The notes beneath the pieces are model-generated. The model was not told where the DNA came from, made no database searches, and saw only the letters and a program-made list of their open reading frames with translations. DNA of 64,000 nucleotides from Hypomesus transpacificus (Eukaryota; Chordata; Actinopteri; Osmeriformes; Osmeridae): assembly GCF_021917145.1 (NCBI RefSeq), contig NC_061061.1:13394908-13458907 (forward strand). Reading direction: 5' to 3'. Of this stretch, positions 1 through 11,440 are shown piece by piece. Made by a program: the position numbers and the translations under genes. Position 1 is the first letter of the stretch; each line of letters opens with the position of its first letter.

Positions 1-2598
1 TACTCTAAAAGCTCCTGTCTCACGAGGATCAACAAACTGAAAATATTTAATATGTATCAGTGATTGCAAGCTACTATCAGATTTGATTTTGGTATTATGT
101 TTTGATATCATTTCATTAAGTGCTTCTGATTTAATATGAGAAATGTTTAAATGGTTCTGAATAGGGGAATATAATCATTTTGCAAAAAGATTACAATTCA
201 CTTTGTATTCCCTGTATTTACTTTTCTTTTCTTATATTGATTTTCTCATAAGGATTTTGTAAATGTGTACATTTTTGTAACAAGTGGGTAATACTGGCAA
301 CAAACCCTGTAAATAGCTTTTTAAATTGAAGGCCTTCAAATGTTTGAGAGCAGTAATGGTCCATGTGTGCTGGAGATTAATTTAGGAGACATAAAAAGTG
401 TTAACACGTGGAACACATGCCACTGATATTATCTGATGAATCGTATTCTGCAGTACATTTCCCATCCTTATGGGTGGAATATAGGATAGACCTTCTCAAA
501 GACTGTAATTACATTATGAAATCCCATCAGATTTACATTTACATTTAGCAGACGCTCTTATCCAGAGCGACTTACAGTAAGTACAGGGACATTCCCCCCG
601 AGGCAAGTAGGGTGAAGTGCCTTGCCCAACGTCATTTTGCACGGTGGGGAATCGATCCGGCAACCTTCTGATTACTAGCCCGACTCCCTAACCGCTCAGC
701 CATCTGACTCCCCATTTAGAGATATAAACATCATTGTCATCATTCTTTCTTGGCAGATTAACATAATTGCCACACTAACACACACAGTACTTTACTGTAT
801 ATTTAAACCAACAGTATATTTTAAATTTAATCGATTATTCTTTTCTTAAAGACTTGCCAAAATAATTAAAACTAATGCATCAATCTTTTTGTAGTTTTTG
901 AGATCATAGTGTATATATTTGGGTGTTCCTGCTTTTATGGTTATTGAAGAGTTGAAGCTCCCTTCAAGCCTTTTATCCCAATAAATATTCTCACCACTAT
1001 CCCAAGGGGACTAAATGTGTTAAATGGTCTAAAGATCTTTAATTATCTTTAATTGTCTTATACAGATCACCTGTTTCAGGTTCACAGGAAACTATATACT
1101 GTATGAATAAAAAGCTACAAACTTAACAACCATTCAAATGAGCCTGCCATTACTCTCTGGACAACACCCTTCATATCAATGTTTCATGACGTATTCCTAT
1201 TGTCTGACAATCAAACAAAATGATTTATTGTTTGGAAGACTTTTTAAATCAAGGGAAACAAAAGCAACAAAGGCACAAAGAAATCCTAATTCCATTTGTT
1301 AACGGTGTAACCAAACATTATTCCAGTTACTTGTAGTGGGTAATTTTTGATAACATGAGCTAAAGGAACAAACTTCACATCAACAAAGGCAACAATGGGT
1401 TCCTATTAGACCTATTGTTCAATCATCAAAGCAATAGATGAAATTGAAAGGATTGGGAAAAAAGTAAACTTTTATATAAACCCTATATCCAATCCAGCAG
1501 ATTAAGTGAAGATAGGAGCAGAATATTTGTTATACATATTGCAAACTATGGACTATACTACAATACACCTATCTGATGTAAGTTTGTTGAAGGCCGTTAA
1601 GGACGGTATTGTCTACAATATTGAAATAGGCTTAGACTTAGATTGTCAAGTTACACAACATACAGTTCTTGAAGGGTTGCAGTTTAACGCTTTGTAAATA
1701 GCAGACACATCAACTCACACAGGTAGATGTACACACCTATTTTGTGACACATACACAGGTGTTGCTTCGGAAAGGTTGACCATAAACTGTAAGATGCCTG
1801 TATCCAAAGTAAACACAGACATGTTTTCACAAAACAGCATTGTGTCTCCAAGTGTAAAGCCATTACTAATTGAGACCAACCCAAACTCTAACTTGGAATT
1901 CAAGTAATCAATCACTAAGTATTTGTATGACCTTATGATGTCTTATCCTGGGTGAGGCACTGATAATTCACTTACATGGAAGTATGTAGAATTTGGGTGT
2001 GACAGGAATAAGGGGATATGACAAAGAAACACGATGTGATTGAAAGGTAATTGAAAGTAGAACAAAATCCAACCACAGCAGCTGTAATACATTTTTAGAA
2101 AATCATAGCAGAGCAGTAAAATAAACATGAAGGCCAATTTCTACCGTATTGTGTACAGAGACCCCCAAGAACTGACTTCAGAATTGTAATGTGCATTGTT
2201 TTAATGCAATTTGAAGTGGTTTTGGACAAAAATACATCATTCAAATACACATTTTGCTGTTTATCTATTTTTTATTTTTTACTTAATTGCCACCCTGTGG
2301 CTTGAAGTGGCAAATGGATAAAATATTAGGAAATAATGTGCAATAAACTCAGGTTTGAGCACATTATTTTTGTAAAACTTTTGTAAAAATATATAATGGT
2401 AACTGAGCCATCACAATTCCTTCAAATTATACCTTAAAAATTATCCATGTCTTTAACTATTATTCAATGACAAACAAAAAGAATACTTATGCTTCTATAA
2501 AGCAACTGCAGTTGTTAAGGCAAACCCATGAGGTTATGGAATCCTCCAGAAAGTAGCACAGTTCAGGCGGTTTGGAAATGTTCTAGAGAACACAATTA
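1..2598. other. Intergenic/3' flank, no gene recognised
   Basis: AT-rich sequence with no reading frame that resembles a known protein. It holds one tRNA-derived SINE (listed separately). On the minus strand, an AATAAA (plus-strand TTTATT at 2271-2276) about 320 nt beyond the NUDT17 stop could end that transcript. The left part could be the 3' UTR of a neighbour outside the window, but nothing here proves it. Confidence 0.5.
531..712 (-). mobile_element. tRNA-derived SINE (V-SINE-like)
   Basis: Read on the minus strand, the element begins with a tRNA-like head. It has a Pol III A box (TGGCTGAGCGG, about 692-702) and a B box (GGATCGATTCC, 648-658). A body with GCAAGGCACTTCACCCTACT follows, and the conserved fish tail GTCGCTCTGGATAAGAGCGT-CTGCTAAATGTAAATG lies at the left end. 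The tail motif is widespread in teleost SINEs. I see no clear target-site duplication. A tail-only relic of the same family lies at 35999-36055. Confidence 0.85.
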
Positions 2599-4470
2599 TT
2601 AACTGCTCCCTTGGGTTTCCAGAGTTTTGAGCCATAGTTCAAGGGCATATTTGGTTCCAGTACTGACCCTCTCTAAATCTGGGCCTAACGCAGGAGCCCG
2701 ACTGCACAGGGTAGATAATGGCAGCACAGACTCAGTGAGTCTTCCCTCTGGAGACACTTCAGATACACTGCACAAAACAACACATGGTTGATTTAGTAAG
2801 TTATATACATTTATTATATTATTCATTATTAAAATGCTTTAGTTTAGAACTGTGCTTTTACCTTATAGTTGGAGAAAGACCCTCCGGCTCCGGAGGTAAT
2901 TCAGAACCCTCCTCTCCATCCACAGCAGACACAATGGCCTTGACTAAAGAGGGGTCTACCCACACACAGCCACTGACCTCAGCTGGATCAGGGCATAGAC
3001 CAGACTGAGAGACAGAAGCATACAAGGAGTAGTACAGTATGCTGGTGATAACACAAGCAAACATAAAACAAAATAAAAAACAAAAAACGCAAATGCAGAT
3101 GGATAGGCATAGCATGCATTATCGACAAAACAAAGGCTTCCACACAAATGCACATAGGCTACACACCTGGAGCTGCTGGTGGGTCAGGGAGGAGTGGAGC
3201 AGCATGTACGTAACCACATGGTGTCTCTGGGGCAACCCCCTGGACAGCATGGGGGGGTACACCGACTGTGGAAGAATCCAACTGGGTTAGTAATGATCAG
3301 ATGGGTGTTATACCCCCAGCTCTCCTCCCGGAGCCTCATCTACCCTCCCACAGCCCCACTTCCCAGAGCCTCACCTCCCAGAGTCCCAGAATCTGGGGAG
3401 AAACATTTCCTGGCTCCAGTTTCAGTCCCGTCTCCTCTCTCAACTCCCTCAGGCCTGCATCCAATAACTGACAAACAAGAGATGGAGTACACATAAGTGC
3501 CAATACATGGGTAAAAGTATTTAGTTAAGAGATTGGCTGTGTGTGTATGAACATTAAATTATACTTTCAAGACTGAAAAACACAAACTGTACCCTCTCGT
3601 CAAGTTGCACATGGCCACCTGCCAAAAACACACAACGCATGGCTATTCAATGAAAAGTTATCAGATGAAGGTTTAAAATAACATCAGCTATGTACTGTGT
3701 GGTCAAATAGTTTCTTCAATTAGCTCTTTAACTGAATTCCACTTTGAGAGACAACATAGTAGCCTTTGTTTGTGCAGTGATTATTAACTGTGAAAGCAAT
3801 GTGGAGTTGTTGGCTGTTTGATAATGGGCCTTGGTTGACCTTGGCCTAATTGAGAATATCTGAGCAGACGTGCCTGGAGGAACCCACACATTGGGAAATA
3901 TCCGGAGCCCGGATGCCCGTCGTGTTAACAGCACCTTCTGGTTGGCTGACTGAAGGAGAATTGCAACACCCACATCCACCCCACGGTCCAGGACATCCAA
4001 TGGGATCGCAGCTCCTTCTTTCATGGATAGGTGCTTGAATGGACAAAACGATGCTCTCTGAGAAAGAAAATGTACAAACAAAAGGACATCCCGCTTTTGT
4101 TTACCTGTCAGAAATGTCTGATCCATATACAGATTTGATGTAGCACATTGTCTAGCACATCAAGGATCAGCATTGAAAACACACAATATCAGAAGTCAAG
4201 CATTAGACACATTTGGGCTTGAGCCATTGATTGCATAATCAAGATGCCTTCGGACATGGAGCAATATGAAACCTAAAAGTCAACGTTGAGGTCTGAAAGG
4301 AGATGAAAATTACGAAGATGGATTTTGATTCAAATCATAGTGACATGAGACATTACCTTGAGAGGAATTCCTCCTGTCTCCCCTGAACACAGGATAAAGC
4401 GGTTGTTCTCCAGGGAACATTTAACCTCTGCTTCGTCTTCCAGGGTACTGGCAAAGTGTCCAGTTATGCT
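2599..4470 (-). CDS. nudt17: NUDT17, Nudix hydrolase 17 (5' end missing)
   Basis: This is a Nudix-family hydrolase, expected to cleave nucleoside diphosphates linked to another moiety; the physiological substrate of NUDT17 is poorly known. Coding exons in transcript order are 4357-4470, 3874-4057, 3593-3618, 3375-3467, 3167-3265, 2862-3004 and 2599-2767, and all phases join (275 codons plus stop). The Nudix box is complete: GGHVQLDER continues into [15 protein letters not shown], giving the G-x5-E-x7-REx2EExG pattern. Upstream is [13 protein letters not shown]...VLLTRRA. The C-terminal [16 protein letters not shown] is diagnostic of NUDT17. The Nudix loop sits in a 26-nt micro-exon behind a GC donor. 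The first exon is uncertain: an open stretch reading KLRKIVLLIRDRDQEVLYHE (minus, about 4840-4900) joins in phase but has no ATG. Confidence 0.93.
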
Positions 4471-5693
4471 CTATCAGAAAACAAATCACACAAGCAACAC
4501 ATTTGAAAATAAACTGAAAACAAATTCTCAACAGTAAATGTTCTCCATTGTTGAAACCGATTCGATTTTATGGACTGTCATTAAAGGATTTGGGTTCGAA
4601 TCAACATTTACGCGCTATTATCCTCATCTTGTATAAATTACATTGGCAACCAAGCCAGCACTGCAGCCTCACTAACTAACTCGAACCTGAAATAAATGTA
4701 CTTGCAAAACAAATGACCTGCACAAAACGGACGCATTGCGGGACGCCACTATCCTTTGACAGATAAACTAATATTTTCCTGACTTTTTCCATACTTGTCA
4801 AACTGTTATCTAATCATAAAACATCCATCCTGCACGTTACTTTCATGGTAGAGTACTTCCTGGTCACGATCTCGGATCAACAGCACGATTTTACGCAGTT
4901 TTTCAAAATAAAAGCATAAAAAATACACTGACAACTACATTTGTTACATTTCCATGTATTGTTTCAATCTAGTCAGTAGTTATAAAATGAAATTTATTGT
5001 TGTACAGCGCTCAGCCCATCAGGTCCCTGTATTTTACCACACATTTGAGTATGACTGACTTATTACACTTCAAGAACAGTTTGTATTTTATATTTAGGTA
5101 TTGCATCCAGTATATATCTTTTTAGTATTTTTTTCTGAATTCAATAAGTAATTTGTGATCCGTAGTTTACAGTATTATTTAGTGTTTGTGTAGAAACTCA
5201 ACCTCTGACACTCAAAGGCTGGGCCCTTCTTGGTGAGTCTTTTTGGTTCCTTTGAAGCACCTGTGGAAGTAATTCAAAATCTGCCACAATAATTTCTCAT
5301 AGGATTGTTCATCATAATGATCTTTATTTCATCAACTTGCTATTTATAAAACGTACATAAATATATGCATTTCTAAGTGAGTTTTGCCATTGCTAATACA
5401 AAGGCTAAAAGGTTAGTCTTTATTAAACAGTAAAAAACATTAGGCACAACCCTTTTATAGAGAATCGACTGACCCTTGCAATCTCAATGGACCGAAAGTC
5501 AGACTCATGCTCAGCGCTCATGAAATTAAGTTGACCTCTCATCATTGAAGATGCCTTCATATTTCAAAGTAGGTGGAGGGGTGATCTGAATTCAAATGAA
5601 ATGTCTTTTCTGGTGTGGTCTTGACTGGTCAGCGTAGCTCAGTGTGAGAACAGTCACAGGCAAGAAGCCAGTGACTCAGAGCAACTGGGAAGC
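4471..5693. other. NUDT17 5' region and CEP192 3' UTR
   Basis: The part near 4800-4910 may contain the first NUDT17 exon on the minus strand, but no in-frame ATG is visible. The part from 5693 down to about 5419 is the likely CEP192 3' UTR: a minus-strand AATAAA (plus TTTATT at 5419-5424) lies about 270 nt after the CEP192 stop. No other gene is seen. Confidence 0.5.
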
Positions 5694-8600
5694 TCAGGGC
5701 AAGGCATCACCAGTCAAGTGGATAGAGATGGTTCCACTTGTTTCTGATTGTATGAGCAGCAAGCTGAGATGTTTTCCTTTTGAGCTTGGTTTGAATTGAA
5801 CTGGCAGGTTGATGTAGTGTTGAGATCTGCAAGGCAGAATAAATGGGAACAATTAAGAAAACATTCAGCATCTACATCCCACTGACACATTTGAACCTTG
5901 AACTAATCAAAAGCTTGTAAAACAGTATAATTTGTGAGGCGGGTTTGGTGGAGATAAAGATGCAAGGTAGATGTTTTGAATTAACGACTTTATATAAAAT
6001 ATAAAATGCATTATAGATTTTTCAAGAGGACATCATTTCGATGGCCAGACTAACTCACCGTAAGGAATATTTGGAATGCTTGATGTGGAATGGCTCCTTG
6101 GGTTTTACAAACCGCAACTGGAAGACAATTGGAGAGCTCAGCATAAACACATGAATTGTAAAGCACTTTGGGTGATATCCCACCACACTCGATGAAACAG
6201 TTGAATGGATTGTTAAGTGGCTGAGGAAAGACCAAATGCGTAAATGATAGCACATTGGCTGATTAAAAAGAGACACTTAATTTGGAGTGTGTACATGCTT
6301 ATTATTACCATAAATATATTATAACTCACCTCATGCGTGTCGTAGGAGTTGTTGCGGAGGTTAACCTTTAGGGTGCTGGACTCACCCAGCCGGGTGGCTG
6401 GGAAGACGTACATGTCCTTAGGGCTGTAAACTCCTCTCTGTGGACTCTCTTCCTGGCTGTGAACACATTAAACAAATTAGATATAATCCCTAAACTGCAG
6501 GCCATATACCAGAACCACGGTGGCCAGGAGTTCTCCTGTTTGTACCTGTTGAGTAAAATGAGTATGTTGTGTCTGTTTACTTTCAGCAAAGATTGTTGGG
6601 CCTGAATGTGAGGTACTGTGGATACTACAACTTCTGGCATGGCCTATCTTCATAGTTAGTTCAGAGGTTAGAGTTCAGAGGATAGTTAGGGACCAGAACA
6701 GGTAGAGCTGTTTGATTTCCCTTACCAAAACAAAAAAGGTAGTGACCCACGTAGTAACCCTCCTAAGCCAAGACATTGCCAACCATTGTTGTACTGCCCC
6801 CTGTTGGCAACTAGTAACAATGACTAGTGGCAACTATAATGTTTCTATGGTAGAAGGTGGTATGGTATCCACGAAAACAGGGCAAGTTTAATGGCACCCT
6901 ATTTATATTCCATTCATCATACTGAATGGAGTTCTTAGGATATTTAATGAAGTGTCAGAGTGGGTCCTTCCTTACCAAGTATTGACTGTAGAGGCACCTG
7001 CTTGCTTCCTGGTCTTACCGATGGCTTCAGTTCTTACCAAAGAGCAGTCGCCTTCCTGAGGCCCCGTCACTGGACCTGCTTTCGACCCCTTAGAATCACA
7101 CAAACAAAAACATTCACAATCATTGAAGGTCACTTTTACAGGAGTTGTTTCTCCAAATTATTTTGGGACAAGTACTCCATGCTCACCGTGCCACAGAACT
7201 GAAAGCGGTTCCTGGTCTTATGCTGGGGGTCTGTCACGGAGTGGGACTCTAGGTCCCAGAACTGGGCATAGTCCCCCCGGTCTCTGGGCATGAAGGTGAC
7301 AGGCACCTGGGGAAACAACTTTTATTATTCCACTGAACCATTGTTAAGACCAGCATTTTTCAGTAGCTCGTCCAACAACAAAAAAGTGGCATCATGACCA
7401 AAAAAATACCAGCAGTGGTTAGAAAACATTTAGAAAAATGCTATCCAAATAACGTAAAATGACAAATACAGACTCACCTGCATCTTCTCTCTGGGTCCAA
7501 GTATGCCAGACACCCTGGAGCATCTAAAGGCTGTGTAAGTTGCCCGATACACATCCCCACTGTTGTCCACCCCCTTAGAGCACAGAGGACCAGGAGCAAG
7601 AATGGGTGGGTGTTTGGGTTTTAGAGAGTGTAGCAGAGCCAACAGACAAACCACGTAACCTTACACCTTTCCCCTACCCCCGACAAGGAGAAAGGGGGTT
7701 TCCCCCTTTGTCCTTATCTCCAGAGCAGGACCTTCAAAGCTTCTGGCCCAGCATGGGGTCAGAAGGTAGACCAAAATGGCCTTACAGTATGCAGACAAAG
7801 GAGTTTAAGGAAAGACTAACTTTTCTGGATTTACAAACATATGCTCAAGGACTACATGGCTTATGGACACTATTTCAATGACAGTAGTTGATGTGTTATA
7901 ATGTATGCTTCCCCTTTTATGCTGTGTTGATATAATTTGATGTTTTAATGTAACTTCCTTTCCTGTTATGATAAATCAGTTAATCTTGATATCAAAATGA
8001 TTTTAATCTACAAACTAAACCATTTATTAATGTTGTATTGTTATATTTTGAAGTATTAGAAATACATGGACATTTGAAATAGCTGAACTCTGAAAAGTTA
8101 TCAACTACTTCACACCCATACGTCAATCTCAGGATGGACGCCCAGGGGGGAGTAACTGACCAATCAAAGAGTTCACCTCCAAAAGGATACCCCCCCTTTA
8201 GCAAGGATTATAAAACCCTGACGCACAAGCAAACCTTGCTTTTTCGCAAGGATTCACCGGATATGTTCGCGACACATCTGACCTATCCTTCTCAATCAGC
8301 AACTCACTGGACCACCAGGAACTTTAACGAAAGATTCCTTTGCTCTAACCGTTTGACAACGACGAACGGAACTTTGATTCTTCTTCTTCAAACTGACAAC
8401 AGTAACTACGATATTGCTACATTTCTTACTTGTGAACATTGGCATATTGTGATTTAATTTGTTACGTTTGATTTTTAGTTTGCAAATGATTCAACCTAAC
8501 TTTCGTTAGGATTAGTTAACATAGACTCCCTCCATTGTTCTCCTGAAGCCTATATCTCTCTCTTCCCCTCCCCACGCGCTCTCAACCCACCATCTAGTAT

Positions 8601-11409
8601 TCCGCTCTCATCATAGTTTAGGACCTACTGTATACTGTTTAACTCAACTCACTCTCAACTAGCCTATAACGTCTTTGGTATTTGTTCATCATAATTACAT
8701 TCTTAAATAAATCATTGTTTACAATACTCGCGTTATCCCTCACGTTATCTGATCTGCTCTACTTTCATGGAATTCGCTACTTAAGATTAGACTGATTATT
8801 ACGAGTGCTATTATTCAATAAGGTTTCCTCTGTCCCTTAAATAAATCAGAGGTGGTGCCCCCAAGAACTGTATACTTTATTATAAATTAAGTATTGCTAA
8901 TCTTAACCGTGCAAACCACGCTACAAGAGGATAAGAAAAAAAGGGGTGAGAGGGTCAGATAAAGAGAGGTCAGAAAACAGAGCTGGTAGGTTGTCATAAT
9001 GAACATAGGCAGCTACTGCCACACATTAAATTAACCTGAGATAAGATCTTACCTTAACATACGGAGGGGCAAAGGATGAAATGTACCACCTGACCTCTTC
9101 TTCCCCATTTTCCACTTCCAGAAAGGACTCTGAGGACGAGAGAGAATTATTTGAAATAATTTGTCACTTTATTTAGGCAGGGAAGCCTAATTAAGGGTAC
9201 TGACCTGCCACCTCATTGACCACCAACTCGCCACCCCCCCCCCCACACACACACACTTACAATAGCAGATCGGGTCTGAAGGGGACTGACGGGTTAAGCC
9301 CTACCAGGGATGTAGGCCCAGACAATGTGTGTCAGAAGATGCTCAAGGCCAGTGCTGCTGCCCAGCTGTGATCTTGATCTTACCTGAGGTTTCCCCGGAA
9401 GCTGTGGTGGGGAAGATGACTGTGCGGTTGTTGATCTCCAACAGATTAGTCTGGGGTCTGACCGGGTCGGCCAGGGGGGTGGCAGCCTGGGGGGGCAAGG
9501 CTGAGAGACTTCTATCCACTGGGGCGATGGACACATCCAAAGCCAGATCCTGACGGATCTGGACTTTAATTAACTAGGAGGCAGAAAACGGACTTGTTAG
9601 TATCATAGCAATACATACTTGTTGTGCTCTTGAGCCAAACAGATCTGCATCATACCTTCTGTTGGTTGTCACACTGGACGTAGACTTGCCCACTCCATGG
9701 CAGCAAGGCAGACTTGGTTGATAGTGAGGGGTTGGGACTGATCATAATTTGCAGGTGGCACCTGGAGAAATAAAGCAATAAAGTAGTTTGACATACTTAT
9801 CCTGACCCATTTTACAAGTTTTAAGAAGGTTATTTTATCATCTTAAATTATTTTTGAAGCTTTTTTTGGTCTTCCACCAATACCATAATAAATCAATATT
9901 GCTTTAAACATAATTTGAAGAAATGTATGATTGTATACAATATTTATATGAAAACGGTTTCTGTTATGTCGCCTTCCTACTTTGGGTCAATGACTCCATG
10001 CTGAGGTGTGACGGTCAGGCAGTGGGCTGGCCACGACAGCTCAAAGCTTAGCTCTCTGGATGAGTGGTTCTGGATCTGAATGTGCCCCGTGTTGGTTTGT
10101 CCATCTATACAGACACAAAACACACATTATAAGAGGACCTGGTATACCAAATACAAAGCATAGCATTTACATGTTGGCTACATCTTCTCCCTTGAAAGAT
10201 TGTGAATCATAACGGGACTGTGGCACAGTAAGAAATCACATTATGCCTGATAAAAAAATAGCAACAACATCACAAATGTTATTTTCTGAAGGTACTAGAT
10301 AGATGCCCGTGGTCCCTCTAGCCATGGAGATGTTCTCTTTATCTGGGGTGGGCTGTTTTAAGCGTGAAATGGACTCACTAAGGATAGCAGTGGTGAGGAT
10401 CAGCTGCTCAGGCTGGATGCTCCAGGACTCCTGCGGCTCCAAAGATTCTTTGACACTGGGTGAAAGGATTCTTTCACATTTCTCTTTCAGGAAGGGCTCC
10501 ATAACCTTTCGAGCCTGCCCTTGAGGGCCCTTCACTGGCAGCACATCTAGAGACACATTGCTGATATGACGGTCCACTGAAAAAACACTGGAATAGAAAT
10601 AAATTAAAGAATATTAGATGTCCCCTAACAACAATATGAACAAAATGTAATCGCCAGCAAAAGCTGAATGGATGGTAGGCACTTTCTATTTCATGGCATT
10701 TTCATAATATACACTTATAGATGTGCACATGTACATGTGTTCAGTATTTATCAGTGTATTTTGTCAGGATGGTTGTAGTCTTAAATGGGCCAAGTACCTG
10801 CCAGACTCGGTGCTCTGCTGCATGAAGGGCTGTTGCAGCTCATTGACGTCACTCTCCCCCGAGTCCGAGGTCTCCACACTACCCAGGAGCAACAGCACCA
10901 CTTTGCTCATGTTCCTGAAGAAGATCTGGGCCTCATTGGGTCTCTGAGGAAGGTCGTAGGCTAAAGAAAAAGGCATCAGTCAAAGCAGTGAAGTGATTTT
11001 AAGTACCTTTACACAAGAGTGAAATTATCCCATTTCCTGATCACCGTGAGGTTAACGACATTTTGTGAACTGCTCCTTACCCTCTATGACCATCTCCTCC
11101 CCCAGGAACCTTTCATCAAAGTTGAGGTCCTTCAGCAGGCTGTTCTCTGATAGCATATTGCTCGCAGCTTTCGGCTTACTGAGCAGCAACCTGCAAGAAA
11201 CACACCAAAAAACAAAGCGTTTAGCTTCACAAAGTCTTGCTCTTAAATCTTTTACGCAGTGTGCTTGCTGCTGTGTCTTACTTCCTGAACTGATGTCTGG
11301 ACACCTCGTCTCCACAGAACAGACAGATGGTGGCCAGAAGAGCATTGTCAGATTGACACTGGGCCTGCTCCCGTGGAGTAGACTTCATCAGCACTGTGAT
11401 CACCTAAAG

Positions 11410-11440
<31 letters not shown>

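Noticed and set aside
1506-1697. 63-codon frame in the left flank
   Set aside because: AT-rich, starts at GTG, resembles no family, and no neighbouring exons extend it.
8134-8457. 107-codon frame inside the solo LTR
   Set aside because: Lies across the LTR promoter and leader; not similar to retroviral proteins and not in a coding position.
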